Positions 9,586-19,539 of a stretch of 64,000 bases of DNA are shown here, in pieces. The translations under genes were made by a program, and so were the position numbers. Origin of the DNA: Tenacibaculum sp. MAR_2010_89 (lineage in GTDB: Bacteria > Bacteroidota > Bacteroidia > Flavobacteriales > Flavobacteriaceae); the NCBI RefSeq assembly GCF_900105985.1, contig NZ_FNUB01000004.1, positions 285,501 to 349,500 of the forward strand, given 5' to 3'. The notes under the pieces were generated by a model that was not told the DNA's origin, ran no database searches, and saw only the letters and a list, made by a program, of their open reading frames with translations. Every line of letters starts with the position of its first letter. Position 1 is the stretch's first letter.

Positions 9586-11388
9586 ATGAATTCAAATACA
9601 CTTCGAAACAACAAATTTGAATTAAAAATTTTTAAAATTGATAAGAATTTTCACGAATTAAAAGACCTGTCAAATGCTGAAATTATAATTCACATTACCG
9701 ATAACTATATAAAAAAATTAAGACACAAATTTAAAGATTTAGACATCGCAATTGTAAACCCTAAATTGAGTCATGAATTCGATAAGAGTTTTAAATTTTG
9801 GTCTTACTCTTTTAATCAACCTAAAGAAAAATTTTATTGGAAATTATTTTTGCCTGATAATTTAACTGAAAATCATGATTTTAAAATTGTTGAGTTTTCT
9901 TATGTACTATTTATCCAGTATGAAAATGAAATATATTGTATTATCAGTGGAAGTGGAATAAGTGTTATAAAAAAATATTTACATTCAACATTTGGAATTG
10001 AAATATATGAACGTATCTCTAGTCAGACAGAGGACAATGTAATTGAACTCAATACTAGAAGTATCGCAAACAATATTTCAAACAAGAAACAAACATTCAA
10101 TTTAAATCAAACAATATCTGAAACTTTAGATTATTCAGATATTCCAACCAAAATAAAATTAAAGGTTAGAAAAAGTTTAAAAGAAAATGAGTTTCATAAA
10201 TTCAAGTTGGATAATACTCTTACAATATTGGAAGTAGGTTCGTATTTTCTATTGAGAAAAAAAATTGATTTTGAAGAATTAAAAGAAATGATAATTCATA
10301 TTCATAACATACATAAAGATTATGCTCCAAAACAATTAACACTTTTCACTAAAATACACGATAGTAATTTAATAAAAGATCTGGATAATTCATTACTTGA
10401 AAGAATAATTGATGATGTTCAATCTAATAACGAGCCTAAAAAAGTGCAAAATGAAATAATTGAAATTGTTCATCCTAATAAATTAGAAAAATTTTATGAA
10501 TGTGATAATTTCCTTATTAGAAAAAAACATTCTCAAGGTAAGTCAGATATTACTACAGATAATAGAAATGACTTATACTACAAAGCAACAATGCATATTT
10601 TCGATAATTTAAAAAATATAAACAATCGGTATGATATAAAAGGTGAAGTTTTCAAATTAAATATAAGAGGTTTAATCAATCAAAAAGAAGTCACTTATGG
10701 AAATTTATACTCTCATATAATAGCTGAAATAGAATTAAATAATCATAAATATTTCAGAATAGATAGTAAGTGGTATTTACTTGAAGATAAGTTCTTAAAT
10801 AAAATGAATGAAGAAGCTAAAACATACTATTCAAAATATGAATTAAAAACTAATTTATTAAATCATTGGTATGAAAAAGACGACGAGGACTCTTATAATA
10901 AAAGTCATTACTCAAAAGGATACTATGTCCTCGATAAAGTAATTAAAGACAATGTTGAATTATGTGATTTATTAGTATTTAAAAATGATAGAATCTATTT
11001 TATCCATGTAAAAAATGGATTTGATACAAAAATGAGAGATTTATACATTCAAGTAATTTTATCTGCAAAAAGATTATCAAATGATCTCAAAAATTTTAAT
11101 GGTAGTTCTTATTTAAAAAAAACATTGAAACTTTACAATGAACGAAATCCAGATAATCAAATTGATATAGCTGAAACTCTTGATAATATAAAATTAAAAA
11201 AAATAACAATTTCATTTGTTATGGCTTTTAAAAACAATGCATATAAAAACAAAGGACTAACTAGTGTAGAACGAATAGATAAATCTAATTCTAATATTGC
11301 TAAATATTCTATTGTACAAGTTGTCAAGGAAATGAATCAGTACGATTTTGAAATTTATTTAAAAGACATTTCAGAAATACAACAGTAG
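9586..11388 (+). CDS. TIGR04141 family (DUF6119-like) sporadically distributed protein
   Basis: About 600 residues from the ATG at 9586; a TTG 15 bases earlier is possible. The C-terminal third has the arrangement I associate with TIGR04141/DUF6119: an ELCDLLVF stretch (D461) followed by FIHVKNG (H474) and a conserved YIQVILSAKRL helix. The E..D..HVK pattern resembles a restriction-endonuclease-like core, but this is inference. The family is patchily distributed and often lies in accessory or defence regions, matching the position here next to attC-like sites. Family recognition is from memory of the motif pattern. Confidence 0.6.
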   Translation: MNSNTLRNNKFELKIFKIDKNFHELKDLSNAEIIIHITDNYIKKLRHKFKDLDIAIVNPKLSHEFDKSFKFWSYSFNQPKEKFYWKLFLPDNLTENHDFKIVEFSYVLFIQYENEIYCIISGSGISVIKKYLHSTFGIEIYERISSQTEDNVIELNTRSIANNISNKKQTFNLNQTISETLDYSDIPTKIKLKVRKSLKENEFHKFKLDNTLTILEVGSYFLLRKKIDFEELKEMIIHIHNIHKDYAPKQLTLFTKIHDSNLIKDLDNSLLERIIDDVQSNNEPKKVQNEIIEIVHPNKLEKFYECDNFLIRKKHSQGKSDITTDNRNDLYYKATMHIFDNLKNINNRYDIKGEVFKLNIRGLINQKEVTYGNLYSHIIAEIELNNHKYFRIDSKWYLLEDKFLNKMNEEAKTYYSKYELKTNLLNHWYEKDDEDSYNKSHYSKGYYVLDKVIKDNVELCDLLVFKNDRIYFIHVKNGFDTKMRDLYIQVILSAKRLSNDLKNFNGSSYLKKTLKLYNERNPDNQIDIAETLDNIKLKKITISFVMAFKNNAYKNKGLTSVERIDKSNSNIAKYSIVQVVKEMNQYDFEIYLKDISEIQQ

Positions 11389-11585
11389 GCAACACCAGCT
11401 AAACTTCATTCGGGTTTTGTGCTAACTTCAAAGTTTTGTGTATATTTACTAAGTCGCCAAATCTTGTTGATTTGGCTTTGTGCAACCACAAAAAACAAAT
11501 CCAAACAAAAAGCTTCGGCTTAGTCCGTAATCGAAAATCTTGTCGATTTTCAATCCCGCACAAAGCCTAGCCAAAACCGTTAGGC
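11389..11585 (+). repeat. attC-like integron recombination site, long form
   Basis: The segment between two unrelated genes ends in GTTAGGC, which fits the attC core GTTRRRY (11579-11585). It is built of nested inverted repeats: GGTTTTGTGC against GCACAAAGCC outside, with stems around AAATCTTGTTGATTT, AAGCTTCGGCTT and GAAAATCTTGTCGATTTTC inside. The 5' simple site is degenerate and the length (about 197 bp) exceeds typical attC sites, so this is a moderate call. Confidence 0.45.
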
Positions 11586-11597
11586 AACATTAGAGAA

Positions 11598-12026
11598 ATG
11601 ACAAAAATCGAATTTCTTTTTCATTTACAAGGAGCAAGTTTTCAAGCTTTAAAGTTTGCAGAAAACTATATGAAAACGGAATTGAAAACCAATTTTAAAT
11701 ATAATGTCATATTCGCAGAATCTACAAATGACACAAATTATGAAGAATTTGACATCTACGAAGAAGATTGTGGAAAAATGAAACTTGATTTAACTGATTC
11801 CGAAGTTGTAGATTTACTATATAGAAAAGGAAAAGTTCCAATTTGGATTGATATAAATGTTCTAAAGCCAAGTCATAAAAGCACGACATTTAATTTACTT
11901 TGTGCTGGAAGATATTCTGACGACAGAGAAAAATTTTATTATAACCATAATGGTTCAGGGCCTTTTGGAGTTAAAAGCCCAAAACTCCCCATAGGATATA
12001 AAGAGGGAACAAAATTTAAATTATAA
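11598..12026 (+). CDS. hypothetical protein (cassette-borne)
   Basis: This 142-residue soluble protein has no recognised domain. It begins 13 bases after an attC-like core and is followed after 5 bases by a small winged-helix gene, so the two may share one gene cassette. The C-terminus is rich in Gly, Pro and Lys. Acidic residues dominate the middle. Confidence 0.6.
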   Translation: MTKIEFLFHLQGASFQALKFAENYMKTELKTNFKYNVIFAESTNDTNYEEFDIYEEDCGKMKLDLTDSEVVDLLYRKGKVPIWIDINVLKPSHKSTTFNLLCAGRYSDDREKFYYNHNGSGPFGVKSPKLPIGYKEGTKFKL

Positions 12027-12031
12027 TAACA

Positions 12032-12310
12032 TTGGATAACTTAGATATTAAAATACTCAATAGACTTTTCAAAGAGCTGTGGCTTCAATCCAACAATTGT
12101 AAAGAACCAATTGAAAATATGTGGTTTTCAATATCTGAAGTTTCAAAATCAACTGGAAAATCAAGAAATGAAGTTAGAAAACATCTTGAATTTCTGATTA
12201 AAAATAATATCATAGGAATAGTATCAGAAACTCCAATGCTTTACTCTTTTACTGTAAGCGGAGAAGAAATTAAAACGGAATCTGATATAGAAAAAATAAA
12301 CATTACCTAA
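12032..12310 (+). CDS. small winged-helix-like protein
   Basis: The 92-residue product, using TTG at 12032, contains a helix-turn-helix pattern (residues 30-60: ISEVSKSTGKSRNEVRKHLEFLIK) and a wing-like strand, so it probably binds DNA. It sits 5 bases after the preceding gene and ends inside an attC-like site. An internal ATG at 12119 would delete the first helix, so the TTG start is preferred. Confidence 0.55.
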   Translation: MDNLDIKILNRLFKELWLQSNNCKEPIENMWFSISEVSKSTGKSRNEVRKHLEFLIKNNIIGIVSETPMLYSFTVSGEEIKTESDIEKINIT

Positions 12311-12417
12311 CACGGTTTATAAAACATAGCTAGTAAGTGCTAAATCAAAAGGTTTGTGCTTATTCGAAAGGTTGGTTCCTTTTAATCCCCGCACTAACCA
12401 TAGCCGAGACGTTAAGC
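12305..12417 (+). repeat. attC-like integron recombination site
   Basis: This 113-bp segment begins with ACCTAAC (fits RYYYAAC) and ends with GTTAAGC (fits GTTRRRY). An internal imperfect inverted repeat lies between (AAAGGTTTGTGC region against CCCGCACTAACC region). Length and end motifs fit an attC site better than the copy at 11389. It overlaps the stop of the small winged-helix gene, as cassettes often do. Confidence 0.6.
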
Positions 12418-12422
12418 TAAAA

Positions 12423-13010
12423 ATGACATTAATTTTGAAAAAACACTTACTTTTAATATTCCTCGCTCTTTTATTTGTTGGTTGTGGATTGAAAACCTAC
12501 AAACTTAAAAATGGTTATAGCAAAGCTGCAATTAATAAGAAAGTATACTCTAATAAAGTTAAATTTAACGAATCCTTATTAAAAAATATTGACACTACTG
12601 TAATTTATGAAGAATTTAATACTGTTTCATATTTCGGACTAGAAGCTACAAATGTGAATATAGTAGCAAGGAAAAATTATCGTGACCCCTATACAAACTA
12701 TGGAGTTTATAGATTCTATAAAAACGGACTCTTTAATTTATTTATTCTCAATAGAAATGACAGCATACTCCAAAAAGAAATGTTCGACCCTTTATACACA
12801 GGTTGGAGAGGAGTTTTATATAAAGAAAAAGAAGAATTAAAAGGTGACTTAATTACACAAGTTTCTGGAACGGGAACGATTGGTAAAATAACAATAAACT
12901 TCCAGTTTAAAGGAGATACATTATTTGTATCTAGGAAAAATAAATGGAACTACATTTATATCAAAAGAAAAATACCAACTGAATTATTAAACCATAAAGC
13001 TGAATGGTAA
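12423..13010 (+). CDS. hypothetical lipoprotein (cassette-borne)
   Basis: The start at 12423 (MTLILKK) gives a lipoprotein signal with Cys in LFVGCG. It begins 5 bases after an attC-like core, as expected for the first ORF of a cassette. The mature part of about 175 residues is basic and beta-rich, with no known domain. It is probably periplasm-facing and membrane-anchored. Function unknown. Confidence 0.65.
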   Translation: MTLILKKHLLLIFLALLFVGCGLKTYKLKNGYSKAAINKKVYSNKVKFNESLLKNIDTTVIYEEFNTVSYFGLEATNVNIVARKNYRDPYTNYGVYRFYKNGLFNLFILNRNDSILQKEMFDPLYTGWRGVLYKEKEELKGDLITQVSGTGTIGKITINFQFKGDTLFVSRKNKWNYIYIKRKIPTELLNHKAEW

Positions 13011-13340
13011 AAGCCTAAATACAACAAAGAACTGTGGTAAAAAACAACTGATTTTTGATTAACTTTTAACCAAAGTACTTCTATAAGTTTCATCATATAT
13101 TAATCCTAATTTTGCAATTACAAATGCTTGTTTTAATACTTAAATTTACTACTTTGCAAACTTAAGGGGTGTATAAAAAACCTTAAACTGTTCTAAAAAA
13201 ACAAGTTAAGAGTTTATAAAATAGAGAGCCTAAAATTGAATAAAGTTTTTATTCTATTATAATGAAAAGTATGATTTTTAATAGTTTATGATTTATTTTA
13301 ATTTTTTAATTTTTTAATTTTTGTACCTTTGCTTTACAAG
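13011..13340. other. intergenic region upstream of the copper operon
   Basis: No ORF or RNA gene is supported in this very AT-rich stretch. Near its end is a run of repeated TTTTTTAA units and the promoter-like TACCTTTG (13324-13331). Confidence 0.5.
13324..13331 (+). promoter_or_regulatory. putative -7 element of the metal efflux operon
   Basis: TACCTTTG matches the Bacteroidota -7 consensus TAnnTTTG. It ends 9 bases before the ATG at 13341, so the transcript would be nearly leaderless. No clear -33 TTTG was found in the T-rich sequence upstream, which lowers confidence. Confidence 0.4.
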
Positions 13341-13760
13341 ATGAAAAATGTAGTAAATAAAATAACATCAATTTTAATGACTTTTGTAGTTGTCTTTTCT
13401 ACAATGTCATTTACCATAAGTAGTCATTTTTGTGGTGAAGAATTAGTTGATATAAGTTTTTTTAAAGAAGCTGCCTCTTGTGGGATGGAAAAAGGTGAAA
13501 AAAGTGTGCCCGATGTGTGTACAATGTCTACAAAAAATTGTTGTAGCGATGTTATTCAATTAATTGACGGACAAGATGATTTAAAATTATCATCGTTTGA
13601 TACATTGTCATTAGAGCAACATTTTTTTATAGCATCTTTTTACTATTCTTATATTAATTTATTTGAAGAATTACATGATAAAGTAATTCCTTTTAAAAAT
13701 TATTCTCCTCCACTAGTCGTCAAGGATATTCACGTTCTCGACGAAGTATATTTAATCTGA
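13341..13760 (+). CDS. HYC_CC_PP family protein
   Basis: About 139 residues from ATG 13341 (a TTG 12 bases upstream is less likely). A signal-peptide-like N-terminus is followed by the family landmarks: SSHFCGE (HYC-like), KNCCSD (CC) and YSPPL (PP). These proteins are common just upstream of heavy-metal RND pumps in Bacteroidota, as here, and the paired cysteines suggest a periplasmic metal contact. It is the first gene of the cus-like operon. Confidence 0.8.
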   Translation: MKNVVNKITSILMTFVVVFSTMSFTISSHFCGEELVDISFFKEAASCGMEKGEKSVPDVCTMSTKNCCSDVIQLIDGQDDLKLSSFDTLSLEQHFFIASFYYSYINLFEELHDKVIPFKNYSPPLVVKDIHVLDEVYLI

Positions 13761-13863
13761 TTTTAGAGTATTAGACCAATTATATCCATTGTTATTTCAA
13801 CGGATATATTGCTGTACAAGGTATTTAACATATCAAAGTCTAATTATTTAAAATCATTTTTTT

Positions 13864-16800
13864 ATGCTCAATAAAAGCATCAAATTTTTAATAGAAAACA
13901 AACTTATAGCCGTTTTACTACTCGTCTTGTTTATAGGTTGGGGAGTTATAAACGCACCTTTTAACTGGAATACAGGCTTTTTACCAAATGCACCCGTGGC
14001 GGTAGATGCTATCCCAGATATTGGTGAAAACCAACAAATTGTATTTACAAAATGGGACGGACGTTCACCACAAAACATAGAAGACCAAATAACCTATCCG
14101 TTAACCACGTCGTTGTTAGGCATACCAGGCGTAAAAACCATTCGTAGTTCCTCGATGTTTGGGTTTTCGAGCATCTATATAATTTTTGAAGAAGACGTCG
14201 AATTTTACTGGAGTCGTTCACGTATTCTCGAAAAACTCAACTCGTTACCAAGTGGTTTATTACCAGAGGGCGTTAATCCAACTTTAGGACCCGATGCCAC
14301 AGGTTTAGGACAAGTTTATTGGTACACATTAGAGGGTAGAGATAAAGACGGAAACGTAACTGGCGGTTGGGATTTACACGAACTACGAAGCATACAAGAT
14401 TACTATGTAAAATACGCCTTATCGTCGGCAGGTGGTGTGTCTGAAGTAGCATCAATTGGTGGATATGTTCAAGAATATCAAATTGACGTAAACCCTGAAT
14501 TAATGCGTCAATATAATATCAATCTGCAACAGGTTGTAAAAGCTGTAAAACAAAGCAACCAAGATATCGGAGCGCAAACCATAGAAATTAATCAAGTAGA
14601 ATATTTGGTGCGTGGTTTAGGTTATATCACATCTATAAAAGATATCGAAAATGCGGTAGTTTCATCAGCAAATTACACACCAATTAAAATACAAGACATC
14701 GCCAAAGTATCGCTCGGCGCAAAAACTCGTAGAGGAATTTTAGACAAAGAGGGCGCAGAAGTTGTAGGCGGTGTTGTGGTGGCACGTTATGGTGCAAATC
14801 CGTTAGAGGTTATCAATAATACCAAAAAAAAAATTAAAGAATTAAGCGCAGGATTACCCTCAAAAGTGTTGGCAGACGGCACAATATCACAGTTAACCAT
14901 TGTACCGTTTTACGACCGTTCTGAACTTATTCAAGAAACATTAGGTACGCTTAACGAAGCGCTTACATTAGAAATACTCATTACCATTTTAGTAATTATT
15001 GTAATGGTATATAATTTACGAGCATCCATTTTAATTTCGAGCTTGTTACCTGTGGCGGTTTTAATGGTATTTATCGCAATGAAAACCTTTGGTATTGATG
15101 CCAATATCGTAGCCTTATCAGGAATTGCAATCGCAATCGGAACAATGGTAGATGTAGGCGTAATTCTATCAGAAAACATCTTAAATCATTTAGAAAAAAA
15201 TGAAAATAATTTACCAATCAATACCGTAGTTTACAATGCTACTGCCGAAGTTTCAGGCGCTATTGTTACCGCAGTAATGACCACTATAATTAGCTTTTTA
15301 CCAGTATTTACAATGGTTGGCGCAGAAGGTAAATTATTTAGTCCGTTGGCTTTTACCAAAACCTTTGCACTTATTATGGCATTGGTGGTGGCGTTGTTTT
15401 TAATTCCGCCATTTGCAACTATCATTTTTAAACGAAGAAGTATTACCAAAAACCTATCGTACATCATCAATGCTGTATTAATTGGTTTGGGTATTATTTC
15501 TATTGTTTTCGGAAACTGGTTAGGAATACTCTTAATCGCTTTCGGCAGTACAGGCATTTTAAAACTACAACAAAAAGTTTCCAACAAACAAGTAAACCTT
15601 ATTAATATAGTTATTGCATCATTAGCTATTGTGTTTTTATTGGCTGAATATTGGCGACCTTTAGGTGTAGGCAAGAGCTTATTGTTAAACCTGTTGTTTG
15701 TGGCTATAATCTGTTTCGGGTTGTTAGGCGCATTCTCACTATTACGCAAATATTATACTCAAATTTTACAATGGGCATTAGCAAACAAAATGCTCTTTTT
15801 GGCAATTCCAACCACCATTAGCATTCTCGGATTTTTAATTTTCAAAAACACAGGAAAAGAGTTTATGCCCTCTTTAAACGAAGGCTCGTTTTTACTAATG
15901 CCAACCTCAATGCCACATTCGGGCGTTGAAGAAAATAAACGTGTTTTACAACAGTTGGATATGGGTGTTGCCAATATTCCTGAAATAAAAACGGTAGTTG
16001 GTAAAGCAGGACGAACCGAATCAGCTTTAGACCCTGCTCCACTTTCAATGTATGAAAATGTAATTATTTACAAACCCGAATATGCACTTAATAACCACGG
16101 CGAACGTCAACGTTATCAAATAAATAAAGACGGATTATTTGTATTGAAAAATGGCAAAACAGTGGCCAATCCAAATTCGACCTATGCGACTTCTAAAATT
16201 ATTTTTTCTGATGTTTCTACAGATGAATTAATTGAAGATAACGACGGCGAGTTTTACCGAAATTGGCGACCTAACATAAAATCTACCGACGATATTTGGA
16301 ACGAAATAATTAAGGCAACCAAAATACCAGGCGTTACATCTGCACCAAAATTGCAACCTATCGAAACCCGATTGGTAATGCTACAAACGGGGATGCGTGC
16401 GCCAATGGGTATCAAAGTAAAAGGACAAAATTTAAAAGAAATTGAAGCCTTTGGTGTGCAATTAGAAAGCATTTTAAAAACAGTAACAGGTGTTAAAAAA
16501 GAAGCTGTTTTTGCTGATCGAATTGTAGGAAAACCATATCTGTTAATCGACATCAACAGAGAGAAAATAGCACGTTATGGTGTTTCTATTCAAGAGGTAC
16601 AAGATGTTTTAAAAGTTGCCGTTGGTGGTATGTCATTAACCCAAACCGTCGAGGGACGAGAGCGTTACGGCGTACGTGTTCGTTACCCAAGAGAACTACG
16701 AACCACACCAACCGATTTAGAACAAATTTATGTACCTATAAACAAAGGAAATTCTGTACCATTAAGTGAGTTAGCAACTATTCGTTACGAACAAGGCGCA

Positions 16801-17589
16801 CAAGTAATTAAAAGTGAAGACACCTTTCTAATTGGCTACGTGTTGTTTGATAAACTTAACGATTTTGCCGAAGTAACCGTGGTTGAAAATGCGCAAAAAG
16901 TCATTCAGCAAAAAATAGAAAGTGGCAAATTAATTGTACCAAAAGGTATTAATTTTCAATTTACAGGAACATACGAAAATCAGATACGAGCTGAAAAAAC
17001 CTTATCCTTAGTTGTACCATTGGCATTGCTTATCATTTTCATCATTTTATATTTTCAGTTCCGTTCAGCAACCACTTCTTTAATGGTGTTTACAGCAATT
17101 ATTGTAGCCTTTGCAGGCGGATTTATAATGATGTGGCTTTACGGACAATCGTGGTTTCTAGACTTTAGCGTTTTTGGGCAAAATATTCGAGAGCTGTTCC
17201 AAATGCACCCAATTAATTTAAGTGTAGCAGTTTGGGTAGGTTTTATTGCCTTATTTGGTATTGCCACCGACGACGGTGTAGTAATGGCAACCTATTTAAA
17301 ACAAACCTTTGCCAAAAATGAACCAAAAACAAAAACCGATATACGAAAATCGGTTGTAGAAGCAGGCGAAAAACGTATCAGACCGTGTTTAATGACAACG
17401 GCAACAACCGTATTGGCATTACTGCCTGTACTAACATCGACAGGACGAGGAAGCGATATTATGATACCAATGGCAATTCCTGCCTTTGGAGGTATGATTA
17501 TCGACGTTGCATCCTATTTTTTACTGCCTGTATTGTATAGTTTACGAGAAGAATTTTTATTAAAAAGAAAGACAATAAATGAAAACTAA
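13864..17589 (+). CDS. cusA: CusA/CzcA-type heavy-metal efflux RND permease
   Basis: This inner-membrane RND proton antiporter exports metal cations (Cu(I)/Ag(I) most likely) across the envelope with CusB and CusC homologues. Visible signatures are DAIPDIGENQQIV near the N-terminus, the TM4 motif GTMVDVGVILSEN with its proton-relay Asp, GRERYGVRVRYPRELR in the porter domain, and GIATDDGVVMATYL in TM10. At 1241 residues it is about 200 longer than E. coli CusA; extra hydrophobic segments lie around residues 520-600 and an extended loop around 735-800. The gene overlaps cusC by 11 bases. Copper specificity is inferred from the neighbours. Confidence 0.93.
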   Translation: MLNKSIKFLIENKLIAVLLLVLFIGWGVINAPFNWNTGFLPNAPVAVDAIPDIGENQQIVFTKWDGRSPQNIEDQITYPLTTSLLGIPGVKTIRSSSMFGFSSIYIIFEEDVEFYWSRSRILEKLNSLPSGLLPEGVNPTLGPDATGLGQVYWYTLEGRDKDGNVTGGWDLHELRSIQDYYVKYALSSAGGVSEVASIGGYVQEYQIDVNPELMRQYNINLQQVVKAVKQSNQDIGAQTIEINQVEYLVRGLGYITSIKDIENAVVSSANYTPIKIQDIAKVSLGAKTRRGILDKEGAEVVGGVVVARYGANPLEVINNTKKKIKELSAGLPSKVLADGTISQLTIVPFYDRSELIQETLGTLNEALTLEILITILVIIVMVYNLRASILISSLLPVAVLMVFIAMKTFGIDANIVALSGIAIAIGTMVDVGVILSENILNHLEKNENNLPINTVVYNATAEVSGAIVTAVMTTIISFLPVFTMVGAEGKLFSPLAFTKTFALIMALVVALFLIPPFATIIFKRRSITKNLSYIINAVLIGLGIISIVFGNWLGILLIAFGSTGILKLQQKVSNKQVNLINIVIASLAIVFLLAEYWRPLGVGKSLLLNLLFVAIICFGLLGAFSLLRKYYTQILQWALANKMLFLAIPTTISILGFLIFKNTGKEFMPSLNEGSFLLMPTSMPHSGVEENKRVLQQLDMGVANIPEIKTVVGKAGRTESALDPAPLSMYENVIIYKPEYALNNHGERQRYQINKDGLFVLKNGKTVANPNSTYATSKIIFSDVSTDELIEDNDGEFYRNWRPNIKSTDDIWNEIIKATKIPGVTSAPKLQPIETRLVMLQTGMRAPMGIKVKGQNLKEIEAFGVQLESILKTVTGVKKEAVFADRIVGKPYLLIDINREKIARYGVSIQEVQDVLKVAVGGMSLTQTVEGRERYGVRVRYPRELRTTPTDLEQIYVPINKGNSVPLSELATIRYEQGAQVIKSEDTFLIGYVLFDKLNDFAEVTVVENAQKVIQQKIESGKLIVPKGINFQFTGTYENQIRAEKTLSLVVPLALLIIFIILYFQFRSATTSLMVFTAIIVAFAGGFIMMWLYGQSWFLDFSVFGQNIRELFQMHPINLSVAVWVGFIALFGIATDDGVVMATYLKQTFAKNEPKTKTDIRKSVVEAGEKRIRPCLMTTATTVLALLPVLTSTGRGSDIMIPMAIPAFGGMIIDVASYFLLPVLYSLREEFLLKRKTINEN

Positions 17590-18802
17590 AAACATATTAT
17601 CCATATTATTCATTCTTATGTTTAGTGGATTTTCTTATGCACAAGAACTACAATCGCTTATTGATGAAGCCTTGGCAAATAATCCAAAAATTAAACAGTT
17701 TGAATTGCAATACAAACGTGTTTCAGAAAAGGTAAACGAAGTAAATACCTTACCCAATACCAACATTGCCATAGGTTATTTTGTAAGCGAACCCGAAACG
17801 CGAACAGGCGCACAACGATTTAAAGTTTCAATAAACCAAATGTTGCCTTGGTTTGGTACAATTAGTTCGAGAGAAGATTATGTAAGTTCCTTAGCCGATG
17901 CCAAGTTTGAAGATATTACCATTGCTAAACGACAATTAATCGCGTCGATATCAACTTCGTTTTACAATTTGTACGCAATTAAGGCTAAACAGCAGGTTTT
18001 AACCGAAAACATTAACTTGCTAAAAACCTACGAAACTATGGCGTTAACGTCGGTTGAAGTTGGTAAAGCATCTGCCGTAGATGTCTTGCGTTTACAAATG
18101 CGACAAAACGATTTAAACCAATCCAAAGCCATTTTACAACAACAATTTTTAGCTGAACAAACAGCCTTTAACAAGCTATTAAACAGAGATAAAAACACAG
18201 CGATAAATGTGGTTTCAGAATTAGAAATCCCGTTGAACGACAGCACAATAAATACAGATAGTTTACAATTTCATCCTGAATTAATAAAGTACGACAAGTT
18301 TTATCAATCAGTTGAAAAATCTGAACTATTAAACCAAAAGGAAAGTAGCCCAATGATAGGTTTCGGGTTAGATTATGTTAACGTTACCCAACGTCCTGAT
18401 ATGAATTTTAACGATAACGGAAAAGATATTGTAATGCCAATGGTATCGTTTTCTATTCCAATTTTCAATAAAAAATATAAGTCGAAAACCAAACAAAACG
18501 AAATTCAGCAAGAAGAATTTAACAGTCAAAAACAAGAGCGATTTAACAGGTTAGAAACCTTGTTAGATAAAGCAATTAAAGAGCGTACATCGGCAAGAAT
18601 ACGCAAAAACACACAAAGCAAAAACTTGAAACAAGCAAAAAATGCCGAAACCATTCTTGTTAAAAGCTACGAAACAGGCACGATTGATTTTAACGATGTT
18701 CTCGATATTCAAGAATTGCAGTTAAAGTTTCAGTTAAACCAAATTAAGGCGGTGCAAAATTATTATGTACAAAGCACCATTATTAACTATTTAATTCAGT
18801 AA
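17579..18802 (+). CDS. TolC family outer-membrane efflux protein (CusC-like)
   Basis: The 407-residue protein has a signal peptide ending SYAQ and two copies of the long coiled-coil outer-membrane efflux protein domain (for example KQQVLTENINLLKTYETMAL and QSKNLKQAKNAETILVKSYE). It would form the outer-membrane channel of the tripartite pump. It overlaps the pump gene by 11 bases and is followed after 2 bases by the HMA membrane protein, so the operon is tightly packed. Confidence 0.9.
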   Translation: MKTKNILSILFILMFSGFSYAQELQSLIDEALANNPKIKQFELQYKRVSEKVNEVNTLPNTNIAIGYFVSEPETRTGAQRFKVSINQMLPWFGTISSREDYVSSLADAKFEDITIAKRQLIASISTSFYNLYAIKAKQQVLTENINLLKTYETMALTSVEVGKASAVDVLRLQMRQNDLNQSKAILQQQFLAEQTAFNKLLNRDKNTAINVVSELEIPLNDSTINTDSLQFHPELIKYDKFYQSVEKSELLNQKESSPMIGFGLDYVNVTQRPDMNFNDNGKDIVMPMVSFSIPIFNKKYKSKTKQNEIQQEEFNSQKQERFNRLETLLDKAIKERTSARIRKNTQSKNLKQAKNAETILVKSYETGTIDFNDVLDIQELQLKFQLNQIKAVQNYYVQSTIINYLIQ

Positions 18803-18804
18803 AA

Positions 18805-19536
18805 ATGAAACACACATATAAAATTGACGGAATGACTTGCGGAAGCTGTAAAGCTAACGTAGAAAAAAGTTTAGATAGTTTAGATAACGTTACCGATGTA
18901 AAGGTAAATCTTGAAAATAAAGAAGCTGAAATAACTATGAGTAAGCATATTGGTTTATCAGATTTGCAAAATGTATTGAAAGAAAAATACACCATTTCTG
19001 AAAAACTACCTGTTAAAAAGGTAGCTACAAACACCTTTTCGGACTTTGAAATGACACAAGAAAAAAGCAAATTCGAGCAATTAAAACCCTTGTTTTTAAT
19101 CTTATTATACATTACAGTAGCAAGTATATTGTTACACTATAAAAATTGGAGTTGGCGTGAGTTTATGCTCGATTTTATGGGCTTATTTTATATCATATTC
19201 AGTTTTTTTAAAATGTTAGATTTAAAAGGTTTTCCAGATAGTTTTAGAATGTACGACCCGTTAGCAAAACGAGTGCCTGTATATGCCAAAGTTTATCCAT
19301 TTATAGAAACTATTTTAGGGTTGATGTTTTTAATGCGATTTGAAATTAACATAGCACTAATTATAACCATTTTCGTATTGGGAATAACTACCGTGGGTGT
19401 AACCAAAACATTACTTGATAAAAAGGCAATTCGTTGTGCGTGTTTAGGTACAGCTTTAAAACTACCAATGACCGAAGCAACTTTTATAGAAAACGCTATT
19501 ATGTTAGTAATGGCTGTATTAATGTTAATCTTTTAA
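18805..19536 (+). CDS. HMA domain fused to a MauE/DoxX-like membrane domain
   Basis: Residues 1-65 form a heavy-metal-associated domain with GMTCGSC, the copper-binding CxxC. Residues about 90-243 contain four hydrophobic segments of the MauE/DoxX-like type, with a cysteine pair AIRCACLG between TM3 and TM4. It probably receives metal or redox equivalents at the inner membrane for the neighbouring pump. Gaps to the flanking genes are 2-3 bases. Confidence 0.85.
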   Translation: MKHTYKIDGMTCGSCKANVEKSLDSLDNVTDVKVNLENKEAEITMSKHIGLSDLQNVLKEKYTISEKLPVKKVATNTFSDFEMTQEKSKFEQLKPLFLILLYITVASILLHYKNWSWREFMLDFMGLFYIIFSFFKMLDLKGFPDSFRMYDPLAKRVPVYAKVYPFIETILGLMFLMRFEINIALIITIFVLGITTVGVTKTLLDKKAIRCACLGTALKLPMTEATFIENAIMLVMAVLMLIF

Positions 19537-19539
19537 AAA

